Positions 23,666 through 30,828 of a DNA stretch of 32,670 nt are shown here, one piece after another. This stretch comes from DAOUAJ01 sp034433615 (GTDB lineage: Bacteria; Chloroflexota; Anaerolineae; DUEN01), in NCBI GenBank assembly GCA_034433615.1, contig DAOUAJ010000443.1:1-32670 (forward strand). The letters are read 5' to 3'. Below the pieces are notes generated by a model. That model saw nothing but the letters and a program-made list of their open reading frames with translations, ran no database searches and was not told the DNA's origin. The position numbers and the translations under genes were made by a program. Each line of letters opens with the position of its first letter. Position 1 is the first letter of the stretch.

Positions 23666-24784
23666 CTACACCCATACCCCGATAAGCGGAATTGCAAACA
23701 GCAGAAACAAGAAGAATAACAGATGACGCGGGCGCGAAGTGACCCATTCGACGAAACCTTGCATGAGATGCTCATAGCGATGGAAGGCAAAGGTCAGGAT
23801 CAACATGGCTGCCAGGGCAATGCTCAACATCTCAGCCAGCACGACATCGAATGCGACCGGTGATGACATCAACAAGGAAGCCAGCAGGGTGTCCACGAAG
23901 GTGGTGACGTTAGCTCCCATGATATACGGGATCACATTCTCGCGCCGCACCAGTCCACGATCATTAAGAGGGACCAGGATGCTGATAGATAGACTCACAG
24001 ACATGGAAATCAGTGTGACAGTGAAGCCAAGCAGGAACATCACCCACGGGCGGTACACATAGCGTGCCACCCTCCCCACCTCGCTTTTCTTGATGGTCTG
24101 GGTAGGCAAACAACGATCGAAGAGGGCGAAGCTGCTCATAATGACGACAAGGCCCAGCACGAAAAGCATCCACTGAGGCAGGAAGGTCGTTACGCTGGCC
24201 ATGATCGGCTTAAAGAGCTGGTCCACAGTTGCAGTCAGCCTTGTCCCATTGAGCCGTGGTATGCTTTGCAGCCTCTCGGATTGGAGAAGCCAGAGGCCTG
24301 GGACGATTCCCAGGAGATACAAAGAGATGGTGACGCCGAAGGAGAGCAATCCCATGCCGAGGCTGGTCAATAAGTCACGGCCCCGGAGCGCATACACAAA
24401 GCCGATACACAGCACGATGAAGCTGGCCCCAAAGCGTGACCCCATGATCATGGTAAAAGCAGAGAGCGGGGTCAACAGCTCTGCGTCGAGAAAGGTCAGG
24501 GAGGCGGCAGCAACCGGAGAGCCGCTCATGATGAGCATGGCCCACAGCCAGCCGATGCCGAAGCTGTTGAGGGGGTGACTCAGACGAAGATGTTGCTGGA
24601 TCGAGGGCGCCAAGGCTCGGGCGCCGTCTTTCATGCACAGGATGCCGAACACGAAAAGGAGCAGGCTTACGGCGAACGTGAGCACTTTGGTCAGCGGGCG
24701 CAACGCACCCAAAAGGCGAGCCGGAGTGCGCGCCTGCTCAGTGAGCAATGCCTCCTCGCCGGAAGCCGCCTCGCCCCTACTCAC
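23666..24784 (-). CDS. Na+/phosphate-cotransporter-like permease (NptA/PF02690-type)
   Basis: This 372-residue membrane protein has about nine helices arranged as two inverted repeats. The repeats carry GSPVAAASLTFLDAELLTPL...IMGSRFGASFIV and SMSVSLSISILVPL...IMGANVTTFVDTLLASLL. The GSRFGAS and GANVTTFVDT pieces match the Na/Pi cotransporter repeats. The usual QSSS substrate-binding motifs are replaced by SGSPVAA and SMSVSLS, so phosphate is not assured as substrate. The C-terminal PhoU-like domain found in many bacterial relatives is absent. Translation starts at GTG 24784, inside the upstream regulator gene (8-bp overlap GTGAGTAG). That places an ArsR-family repressor and this transporter under one control. 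Anions such as phosphate or arsenate are possible. Confidence 0.78.
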   Translation of the reverse strand: MSRGEAASGEEALLTEQARTPARLLGALRPLTKVLTFAVSLLLFVFGILCMKDGARALAPSIQQHLRLSHPLNSFGIGWLWAMLIMSGSPVAAASLTFLDAELLTPLSAFTMIMGSRFGASFIVLCIGFVYALRGRDLLTSLGMGLLSFGVTISLYLLGIVPGLWLLQSERLQSIPRLNGTRLTATVDQLFKPIMASVTTFLPQWMLFVLGLVVIMSSFALFDRCLPTQTIKKSEVGRVARYVYRPWVMFLLGFTVTLISMSVSLSISILVPLNDRGLVRRENVIPYIMGANVTTFVDTLLASLLMSSPVAFDVVLAEMLSIALAAMLILTFAFHRYEHLMQGFVEWVTSRPRHLLFFLFLLFAIPLIGVWV

Positions 24785-25352
24785 CTGCTGTCTCCATCAC
24801 CCGCCAGTAGATCCCGTTCTCCCGCTGCATGAGCCGGTTGTCCACCATCTCTCGCCGCAGTGTGGCATAATCGGGATGGTAGCGCTGGATGATCTCATTC
24901 ACCGCCGCTTCCGGGTAGCGGACCCCTGGCTCAAACTGGGCCGCCAACCACTTGAGGATGACCATACGCTTCTTGAGGCTGGCCGGAATCTCCTTGAGGC
25001 GCTCACCCTCGAGAAAGTTCTGGAGCACCTTGCGCTCCCAAACCTCACCCTCTACGTTGTCAACCAGGGTGAAGATCTTCTCCGGGGTGAGGATCTCCCG
25101 GTTGATTTGGCGCAGGGCCTCACCGTCAAGCCAGTACACATGAGTATTGCCTTCTGGGCGCATCCTCACCAGCCCCAGCTCTTTTAATCTGGCCAGATGG
25201 TGCGATACGGTAGGCTCCTTCAGGTCGAGGAGCGCGGCCAACTCGCCCACGCTGCACTCCCGATTCGCCAGGATACCTAGGATTTTCAGCCGGCTCTCGT
25301 CCGACAGGGCCTTGAAGAAACGCAACAACGTGTGAAACTCCTCGCGCTCCAT
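24777..25352 (-). CDS. ArsR-family regulator with C-terminal DUF2087 domain
   Basis: This 191-residue regulator has an N-terminal ArsR winged helix (about 5-85): FFKALSDESRLKILGIL, CSVGELAALLDLKEPTVSHH and LGLVRMRPEGNTHVYWL. The C-terminal DUF2087 domain (about 115-188) reads LKKRMVILKWLAAQFEPG, YPEAAVNEIIQRYHPDYATL and a GIYWRV end. The metal-binding ELCVCDL-type Cys motif of arsenic sensors is absent: only the Cys in RECSVGEL is there. Arsenite sensing by the classical site is therefore unlikely. ATG 25352 is chosen because AAGGAGG lies five bases upstream; the GTG at 25358 overlaps that ribosome binding site. It heads a five-gene minus-strand run and has a promoter and palindrome immediately upstream, consistent with autoregulation. 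Confidence 0.87.
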   Translation of the reverse strand: MEREEFHTLLRFFKALSDESRLKILGILANRECSVGELAALLDLKEPTVSHHLARLKELGLVRMRPEGNTHVYWLDGEALRQINREILTPEKIFTLVDNVEGEVWERKVLQNFLEGERLKEIPASLKKRMVILKWLAAQFEPGVRYPEAAVNEIIQRYHPDYATLRREMVDNRLMQRENGIYWRVMETAGE

Positions 25353-25376
25353 GCCCACCTCCTTATTCGATACCTG

Positions 25377-25386
25377 TCTAATTAGA
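25377..25386. promoter_or_regulatory. candidate ArsR-type operator palindrome
   Basis: TCTAATTAGA is a perfect 10-bp palindrome immediately downstream of the -10 box of the ArsR-DUF2087 gene, overlapping the expected transcription start. Autorepression is inferred from position. Confidence 0.4.
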
Positions 25387-25415
25387 ATTATATCAAAGTA
25401 GTTTCAAAGGCGCAA
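25387..25415 (-). promoter_or_regulatory. promoter of the ArsR-permease-Usp-FIST-kinase run
   Basis: On the minus strand a perfect TATAAT (25387-25392) lies 17 bp from TTGCGC (25410-25415). The -35 matches only 3 of 6. The predicted start lies ~25 bp before the AAGGAGG of the regulator gene. Confidence 0.5.
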
Positions 25416-25418
25416 ATA

Positions 25419-25458
25419 TCCAGGTGACCGGCACTTTCTGAAGTGCCGGTCACCTGGA
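25419..25458. repeat. 18-bp-stem hairpin
   Basis: TCCAGGTGACCGGCACTT (25419-25436) and AAGTGCCGGTCACCTGGA (25441-25458) are perfect inverted repeats with a 4-nt loop. It abuts the -35 box of the ArsR promoter. On the minus strand it lies downstream of the secreted-repeat-protein gene and could act as its terminator, though only ATATTT follows. Confidence 0.65.
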
Positions 25459-25472
25459 CGGTGAAAGGATTT

Positions 25473-25522
25473 GACCCCTCTCATCCTCCCCTCTCACAGG
25501 GGTAGGTTTTTTCGACCTGATG
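25473..25522 (-). repeat. dispersed intergenic repeat, copy B
   Basis: Read on the minus strand this is ATCAGGTCGAAAAAACCTAC followed by CCCTGTGAGAGGGGAGGATG, nearly the same as copy A at 14270-14313. It is inverted relative to copy C, 110 bp away. Confidence 0.55.
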
Positions 25523-25631
25523 GCCGGGCCAGTGCCTCCACAGGACCTGGGGAGGTCTGGAGAGGCGGAACGCCCCTCTGGCCCATTCGGGCCACAAGCT
25601 CCACAAAACCCCGTTCGGGCAGGAGATGGCT

Positions 25632-25673
25632 GTAGCTGAAAAACCTACCCTTGAGAGGGGGCAGGGGGAGGGG
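25632..25673 (+). repeat. dispersed intergenic repeat, copy C
   Basis: GTAGCTGAAAAACCTACCC is followed by TTGAGAGGGGGCAGGGGGAG. It shares the GAAAAACCTACCC core and G-rich tail with copies A and B but is more diverged at its left end. Confidence 0.5.
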
Positions 25674-25727
25674 CGAAAATTGAGCACATCCACCCTGAAG
25701 TGCCGGCCACTTCCCTTATTTTAGCAG

Positions 25728-27725
25728 CTACGGCGCCGCGGCGAAGGTGATAAAGGCGCTATCCCACCAGGCATCGGATCCGGTAGTGTCGTTGGTCACG
25801 CGCCGGTTGAAGGTGTGACGGATGGCTGCATCCCGAATCCACAAGTCCAGCACGTAGCAGCAGTCGGTAAAGGAGGCGCCCAGGACGGTCATGTCAATGC
25901 TGCGCAGGAGGACGGTGGTGTTGTCGGGGGTGGTGCCGGTTTCGTCGGTGTTGGCGACCTCAGGCGTGCCGTCATAGTAGTTGTGCCAGCCCCAGCTGGC
26001 CGATGCCGGCGGGTTGCCCCCGCGCACCCGCAGGTAGTAGTCCCAGTAGGTGTTGTTATCCTCAAAGTCGGCGAAGACCTTGAAGACGCTTTGGCCAGCG
26101 GGAGCCTCGCCGCACGCGCCCACGGGCGTTGTGCCGTCCTCCAGGGTGACCTTAAAGTCGTTGATGACAGGCAGCGTGTTATCAAGCTGCAGGTGGTGCT
26201 CGAAGGGCTCGCGATCCAGGCCGCCCGCATCTTCCCACTCCAGCCACAGCACGTAGTGGCCGTTCTCGTTGGCCGGCCCAGGATCAAACCCGGCGATGTT
26301 GTCGGTGTTCCAGACGGCCAGCTTCAGGCCGGGGTTGGCGCAGCCGGTGAGCGTGCCGTTCTTCGCGCCCAGATAGTCGGAGGCGTCCATCCAGCCGTTG
26401 GCGTCGGTGCTGAGTGTGGTGGCGCTGATGTAGCAGCCGGGGATGGGGAACCATCGCCATTCGTACAGCTCCCACGTGGTGCGGATGCCGGAGGCCGTGC
26501 CCACGGCAGGAGCGGGGCTGCCGGCCGCACGGTAAGCCACCCGGAAGCGATTGACGCCACTGCTGGGCAGGTAGCCGTCAATGGGGACGAAGTAGCCACA
26601 GGGTCGGCGCGGCCGGCCGGTGGGCCAGGCCGCCGATGGGTTGTCGCGGTAGAGGCCGGTACCGGGGCCACCGATGGCGACCATGCCGCCATCGAAGTCC
26701 ACAACGGAGCGGTCACCGCACATGAACTGGATGTTGGGGTCCTGAGGCGGCGGTTCGTCGAATGGGATCCACAGCGCGTCCAGGCCCAGGAAGTCCGCGG
26801 CCGGGAAGAAGTTGGCGATGAGGGACTCGTTGGTGGCCTCAACGCCGTCGCCAAACCGGAGCACGTCTCCATCCGTAAAGCCGATCTTCTCCGATTCGTA
26901 CAGGATCTCGGTGGAGAAGCGCAGTGCGGACAACATCTCCGTAGAGCTCCCGGCGCGCGGTGCGGCCACGGCGTCCAGGCCGAAGTCCACGCCGCGCGCA
27001 GGCAAGCCGGCTGGCACATCTGGAGGCAACAGCGCGGCGTTACTGGCGACGATGGTGCCGGTGGCGGCCGAGAGGAGGTCGCCATCCAGGATAGACGGGG
27101 CTCCTACCCGCATCACGGTCCCCTCGATGGAGAACCAGATGTCAATCTTGTACCGTTCCAACAGGGCCTTCAGCAGGCCGGGATTCTGCAGGAAGGCGCT
27201 CCGCGGCGTGTTCGCCAGGGAATCCACGAACCTTAGAATCTCGCTCCTGGTGCCGATGAACTGCACGCCGTCCAGCCCGATGTCGTAGGTGATACCGAAG
27301 GGATGGACCAGGGCGATGTTGGGGATGGCGTAGCCGGGGGTGAAGAGCAGGTCGCCCGCGGTGAAGCGGTTCGCGGGATCATCGAGCTCGGTGGAGAAGG
27401 CGACGATGCGGTCGGTGATGTCCAGGATGTCCAGCGCGTCCAATCCCAGGTCCGGTGGTGCGGCGGTCGCAAAGAAAGCGGCCAGCAGGTCGGCATTGCG
27501 GGCGCACACCTGACCGCTGGGGCTGAGGACGTCGCCGTCCGAGATGTAAGGATTGCCGTCGTACGGCTCGCTCTCCTGCATCATGAAGTCTTCTTCTGTG
27601 GAGAAGGCTCCCGACTGGCAGTTACCCAGCGGGTAGCCAGTCCCCTGGGCGATGGCCGGTGCCGGCCCAGGCGCCAGGACCGCCAGTAGTGTCACGATGA
27701 GCAACCAGCAAATTCTCTTAGACAT
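25728..27725 (-). CDS. secreted FSTE/LGLDAL repeat protein, long paralogue
   Basis: I do not recognise this 665-residue protein. The start is set at ATG 27725, six bases after AAGGAG. A signal peptide (RICWLLIVTLLAVLAPGPAPA, ending near IAQG) leads to four copies of a 50-60-residue repeat of pattern FSTE-x(8-18)-DGDLL-x3-G-x-V-x3-A-x-L-x(6-18)-DLGLDAL. Copies are AFSTEEDF..., AFSTELDD..., WFSIEGTV... and RFSTEILY.... A ~300-residue C-terminal part follows that is absent from the shorter paralogue. It is rich in Trp, Gly and Cys, with beta-strand character, and contains WELYEWRWFPIPGCYIS, YVLWLEWEDAGG and NTLPVINDFKVTLEDG. It looks like an Ig-like/adhesive or carbohydrate-binding module, without a recognised family motif. 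It follows the shorter paralogue by 77 bp. Likely exported; function unknown. Confidence 0.72.
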   Translation of the reverse strand: MSKRICWLLIVTLLAVLAPGPAPAIAQGTGYPLGNCQSGAFSTEEDFMMQESEPYDGNPYISDGDVLSPSGQVCARNADLLAAFFATAAPPDLGLDALDILDITDRIVAFSTELDDPANRFTAGDLLFTPGYAIPNIALVHPFGITYDIGLDGVQFIGTRSEILRFVDSLANTPRSAFLQNPGLLKALLERYKIDIWFSIEGTVMRVGAPSILDGDLLSAATGTIVASNAALLPPDVPAGLPARGVDFGLDAVAAPRAGSSTEMLSALRFSTEILYESEKIGFTDGDVLRFGDGVEATNESLIANFFPAADFLGLDALWIPFDEPPPQDPNIQFMCGDRSVVDFDGGMVAIGGPGTGLYRDNPSAAWPTGRPRRPCGYFVPIDGYLPSSGVNRFRVAYRAAGSPAPAVGTASGIRTTWELYEWRWFPIPGCYISATTLSTDANGWMDASDYLGAKNGTLTGCANPGLKLAVWNTDNIAGFDPGPANENGHYVLWLEWEDAGGLDREPFEHHLQLDNTLPVINDFKVTLEDGTTPVGACGEAPAGQSVFKVFADFEDNNTYWDYYLRVRGGNPPASASWGWHNYYDGTPEVANTDETGTTPDNTTVLLRSIDMTVLGASFTDCCYVLDLWIRDAAIRHTFNRRVTNDTTGSDAWWDSAFITFAAAP

Positions 27726-27802
27726 CTTTGACTCCTTGTCAGATGGCCGGAGGCGGAAAGTACGTTGAGTTGAGTCTACGAAATCCTTTAGGGATGGGGC
27801 TA

Positions 27803-28843
27803 TCATTGGGGACCTCCTGCCACGAGGCGGAACAGCTTGAGGATCCAGGGGAAGAAGATATGGAAGTCGAGCGGCGGGCCAGGCTGGCGTATGTAGAGCG
27901 CGTCCACGCCCAGGAAACGGGCCTTCGGCTCAAAGGGCGCTACCAGATCCTCATGGTTGATCTCCACACCGTTCCCCACGCGCAGGATATCGCCGTCATT
28001 AAACGTTGGCTCCTTGCGGTAGAGGATCTCCGTGGAGAAGCGCAGGAGTTCGCGATCGCCCTGACGTGTGGTGGCGACGGCATCCAACCCGAAGTCTACG
28101 CCACGGCCGGGGATACCGGCTGGGACGGCGGCCGGCAACAGAGCCGCTTGACCGATCACGATGATCCCATCGCGTGCAGACAGCAGATCACCGTCCAGGA
28201 TGGGGGTCACGGCTGCGGTCCGTTCCGTGCCCTCCGTGGAGAACCAGATGTCAATCTCGTACCGCTGTAAGAACGGGACCAGTTTGCCCTCTAACCAGAA
28301 CGAGCGGTCGTATTGGGCGGCCTCCTGGAAGAAGGCGATGAGTTTGTCGTCGCTGCCGATGAGCTGCAAGCCGTCCAGGCCCAGGTCTCGACCAACCTGG
28401 AAGAGGGTCAGCAGAGCGGCGTTGGGGATGACGGCACCGTTGGTGGCCAGCAGATCGCCTGCCTTGAATCTTCCCAACGGATCGTCCAGCTCGGTGGAGA
28501 AGGCGACCAGCCCTCGTTCCACGTCAATGATGTCCACGGCATCCAGGCCCAGATCAGGGACAATCTCCCATCTGCGCAGCAAGTCGCGATTGCGCATACA
28601 GACGACGCCGTTGCGGCTCAGGAGGTCGCCGTCGGAGATGATGGGGTTGCCATCAGGTGGCTGAGGGCCCTGGGTCAGGAAATCCTCTTCCGTGGAGTAA
28701 GCGAAGTCTCTACAAGCGCTTAGATTGATCAGGCTCCCCGGCCTGTCGGCCTGGACAGGCTGTCCGCTAGCCGGCGCCGCCATTCCCAGCAGAAGCACGC
28801 CGACAGTGATGATGCTAATCAACGAGATACGCGGTCCGTGCAC
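27803..28843 (-). CDS. secreted FSTE/LGLDAL repeat protein, short paralogue
   Basis: I do not recognise the family. This 346-residue protein starts at GTG 28843 with AAAGGAGG five bases upstream. A signal peptide (ISLISIITVGVLLLG, ending near ASGQ) precedes four repeats at about 49-106, 114-163, 200-257 and 269-318. Each runs from an FSTE-type turn through DGDLL..NG to a LGLDAL-type end; a 36-residue linker separates repeats 2 and 3. The order and spacing match the long paralogue repeat for repeat, so the whole four-repeat block was duplicated. The C-terminus (FHIFFPWILKLFRLVAGG) is hydrophobic and could be a membrane anchor. The acidic DGD turns could bind calcium, but no canonical EF-hand is seen. 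It may form an operon with the longer gene. Confidence 0.75.
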   Translation of the reverse strand: MHGPRISLISIITVGVLLLGMAAPASGQPVQADRPGSLINLSACRDFAYSTEEDFLTQGPQPPDGNPIISDGDLLSRNGVVCMRNRDLLRRWEIVPDLGLDAVDIIDVERGLVAFSTELDDPLGRFKAGDLLATNGAVIPNAALLTLFQVGRDLGLDGLQLIGSDDKLIAFFQEAAQYDRSFWLEGKLVPFLQRYEIDIWFSTEGTERTAAVTPILDGDLLSARDGIIVIGQAALLPAAVPAGIPGRGVDFGLDAVATTRQGDRELLRFSTEILYRKEPTFNDGDILRVGNGVEINHEDLVAPFEPKARFLGVDALYIRQPGPPLDFHIFFPWILKLFRLVAGGPQ

Positions 28844-28902
28844 GAAAGCCTCCTTTCAGTGGGTGCGAAACCAGGTCTGAAAAGATCACGCGGATCGTCC
28901 AT
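28819..28902 (-). CDS. candidate 27-aa leader peptide overlapping the secreted protein start
   Basis: ATG 28902 follows AAGGAGG by five bases (AAGGAGGTGTCAATG), a ribosome binding site as good as any in the window. The frame runs 27 codons, beginning MDDPRDLFRPGF, and ends with TGA 25 bp inside the downstream gene, in a different frame. This geometry is typical of translational coupling: ribosomes ending at 28819 would re-initiate at GTG 28843. Whether the peptide is functional is unknown. It may only open the mRNA. Confidence 0.38.
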   Translation of the reverse strand: MDDPRDLFRPGFAPTERRLSCTDRVSR

Positions 28903-29085
28903 TGACACCTCCTTAAAAAATTAGGCCTCATCGGAAATCAGGGACCATGTCTGGCACCTTCATGCACACGCGGGTATAGGGAACGAGACGGGAATGGGTC
29001 CGTGATGAAGGGGGAATATAGGTGCGTCAGGGAAAGGTGTGGTCTGGCCAACTCCGTGACGGTCAGGAACACGGAATCTGCCCTT

Positions 29086-29094
29086 ATTATAGCA
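29086..29094 (-). promoter_or_regulatory. extended -10 promoter element for the secreted repeat genes
   Basis: TGCTATAAT on the minus strand is a perfect extended -10. No good -35 is seen at 16-18 bp. Transcription would begin about 180 bp before the leader peptide ATG. Confidence 0.38.
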
Positions 29095-29186
29095 TGTTTC
29101 GGTCAGATTTGCATGAAAAAATTGTAATGGACGGCGGAGCGGTCTCAGATGACGTAGGTTGAGCAGTTTTCTCTGCCGGAAAGTTG

Positions 29187-29195
29187 TGCTAAAAT
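29187..29195 (+). promoter_or_regulatory. extended -10 promoter element for the ArsM fusion gene
   Basis: TGCTAAAAT is an extended -10 with 5/6 match, ~28 bp before the ATG, with GGGAGG between. The -35 region (TTTTCT) is weak. Confidence 0.38.
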
Positions 29196-29222
29196 GAGCC
29201 TATACGAGGGAGGAAAGAAGAC

Positions 29223-30608
29223 ATGAGCCAGACATACTTTGCCCAGATTGCGGAGCAGTGGGATGCGTTGCGCGCCAGCATGTTCGGCGATGCCGTGCGC
29301 GATGCGGCCCTGGCCCGCGCGGCGCTGCACTCGGACGCGGTGGTTGCCGACATCGGCGCGGGAACCGGATTCATCACCCAGGGGGTGGCCCCGCTGGTGA
29401 CCCGGGTGTACGCCGTAGATAGCTCGTCGGAGATGTTGGAGGTGGCCCGGCGCAACCTGGCCGCATTCCCCAACGTCGAGTACCGCGTCGCCGACGGCGC
29501 GGCCATCCCTCTGCCTGATAGGAGCGTAGACACCGTGCTCGCCAACATGTACCTGCACCATGCTCCCGATCCTCTGACCGCTATCCGAGAGATGATACGC
29601 CTGCTTAAGCCCGGCGGGCGTCTGGTGATCACCGACCTGGATGCGCACCCTTACGCCTGGCTGCGGGAAGAGCAACAGGACGTGTGGCTGGGCTTCGATC
29701 GAGGGCAGATCCGGACGTGGTTCGAAGCGGCCGGGCTGGTCAACGTTTCCGTAGAAGACACCCGCCAATCTTGCTGCGCTGAATCGCAGACAGCCAAAGA
29801 GCCGGCGTCCGTGACCATCTTCGTCGCCGTAGGGACGAAGCCTGACCCTGGCATGAAGGAGGCGGTGCAACACCACTATCGCCAGATCGCAGTGAGCGGG
29901 TCAAGTTGCTGCGGTCCAGCTCTGACCGACGTAATCCCCCTGGTAGCGACCCAGGCAGCCGATTGTTGTTGTTCCCCTGCCGTATCCGAGGGCCAGGAGG
30001 CCACGCTCTCCCTTGGCTGCGGCAACCCGGTCGCATGGGCCGCTCTCCAGCCTGGCGAGGTGGTGCTGGACATCGGCTGCGGTGCTGGGGCAGATGTTTT
30101 CCCGGCGGCGGAGCGGGTCGGAGCGCACGGCAAAGTGATCGGCCTGGACATGTTGCCGGAGATGCTGGAGCGTGCCCGGCACACAGCCCAGGTGAAGGGA
30201 TATGGCAACGTCGAATTTCGTCAGGGTGACGCGTTGGCCATGCCTGTCGCGGATGCATCGGTGGACGTGGTGATGAGCAACTGTGTCATCAATCTGGTGG
30301 AAGACAAAGGGCGGGCGTTTCGTGAGGCTTATCGGGTTCTGAAATCGGGTGGCCGACTGGTCATCAGCGACATCGTGACTGATCGGCCTTTCAGCCCGGC
30401 TGTGCGGCAGGATGCGGAATCGTGGGTTGCCTGTATCGCCGGCGCGCTGAGCGAGGCCGAATACATCACATTGATCGCTCAGGCCGGCTTTGAGGGCATC
30501 GTAACCACCCGCAGCGAGCCGTGGACAGCAGAGAACGGGACGCAAGTTTACAGCCTGAACGTTAAAGCTGTGAAGAGCAGCCCAGGGAGAGGAGTGGAGA
30601 GGGGATGA
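29223..30608 (+). CDS. arsM: two-domain methyltransferase: ubiE-like domain fused to ArsM arsenite methyltransferase
   Basis: This 461-residue cytosolic protein carries two SAM-dependent methyltransferase folds. The N-terminal one (about 1-195) has VVADIGAGTGF (motif I, near 41), NMYLHHAPDPL and LREEQQDVWLGFD, the type usually found fused to ArsR repressors, but no HTH is present. The C-terminal one (about 225-455) is ArsM-like: LGCGNPVAWA, VLDIGCGAGADVF (near 281), IGLDMLPEMLERAR, SNCVINLVEDKGR and WVACIAGALSEAEY. Cysteines corresponding to the arsenic-binding ones of ArsM are present in SSCCGP (near 228), SNCVINL and ACIAGA. Extra Cys pairs occur in QSCCAES (near 184) and DCCCSP (near 248). 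Predicted reaction: stepwise methylation of arsenite with SAM. Single-domain ArsM is ~260-280 residues, so the fusion is unusual. ATG 29223 follows GGGAGG. Confidence 0.85.
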   Translation: MSQTYFAQIAEQWDALRASMFGDAVRDAALARAALHSDAVVADIGAGTGFITQGVAPLVTRVYAVDSSSEMLEVARRNLAAFPNVEYRVADGAAIPLPDRSVDTVLANMYLHHAPDPLTAIREMIRLLKPGGRLVITDLDAHPYAWLREEQQDVWLGFDRGQIRTWFEAAGLVNVSVEDTRQSCCAESQTAKEPASVTIFVAVGTKPDPGMKEAVQHHYRQIAVSGSSCCGPALTDVIPLVATQAADCCCSPAVSEGQEATLSLGCGNPVAWAALQPGEVVLDIGCGAGADVFPAAERVGAHGKVIGLDMLPEMLERARHTAQVKGYGNVEFRQGDALAMPVADASVDVVMSNCVINLVEDKGRAFREAYRVLKSGGRLVISDIVTDRPFSPAVRQDAESWVACIAGALSEAEYITLIAQAGFEGIVTTRSEPWTAENGTQVYSLNVKAVKSSPGRGVERG

Positions 30609-30781
30609 GGGTACGTTGAACCAGGCCTCACCGTGATCCTTCTTGACCGGCCGTTTCCACAGTGGACGGTCGCTCGCGCTATGGCGATCATGCGTCACCG
30701 GAGAGAGGACCGGGGTGCGGCAGCGGAACTGGCCACGTGCCCGCTTCTCTCGGCCAACTGGCGCAAAACCTTGGCCGGCTG

Positions 30782-30825
30782 AATCGTTGGGGAGGACTTC
30801 CGACGTCTAAATCATTGGGAGGACA
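30782..30825 (+). repeat. near-direct repeat containing duplicated ribosome binding site
   Basis: AATCGTTGGGGAGGAC (30782-30797) and AATCATTGGGAGGACA (30810-30825) are near-identical. The second copy provides the GGGAGG used by the acetyltransferase ATG at 30829. The first precedes no gene, suggesting a small duplication or the scar of a lost reading frame. Confidence 0.4.
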
Positions 30826-30828
30826 GGT

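Larger units (their letters stand above)
25353..25727. other. 375-bp repeat-rich intergenic region
   Basis: No gene is seen. The right end carries the minus-strand promoter of the ArsR operon. The rest is a set of repeats: an 18-bp-stem hairpin (25419-25458), two inverted copies of a dispersed repeat (25473-25522 and 25632-25673) and a small dyad (25697-25713). The sequence CTGAAGTGCCGG occurs at both 25438-25449 and 25695-25706, bracketing the inverted copies. It could be a small non-autonomous mobile element. Confidence 0.6.
28844..29222. other. 379-bp divergent intergenic region
   Basis: This region separates the secreted repeat genes (minus) from the methyltransferase gene (plus). It holds the leader ORF and one extended -10 element on each strand. 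A possible stem joins CCTTCATGCAC (28957-28967) and GTGATGAAGG (29002-29011), with one bulge and a 34-nt loop, in the long minus-strand leader. No known riboswitch was recognised. Confidence 0.55.

Noticed and set aside
25815..27236. 473-codon plus-strand open frame opposite the long secreted repeat protein
   Set aside because: It is a Val/Gly/Arg/His-rich antisense reading of a GC-rich gene, with no domain pattern. The minus-strand frame has a signal peptide, ribosome binding site and internal repeats.
29021..29078. Possible cobalamin-like riboswitch because of AGGTGC...AGGGAA
   Set aside because: The downstream conserved box and paired elements are missing, and neither neighbour gene suggests cobalamin control.
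30680..30781. 33-codon frame between the ArsM fusion and the acetyltransferase
   Set aside because: It has no convincing ribosome binding site and no recognisable pattern. It is likely non-coding.
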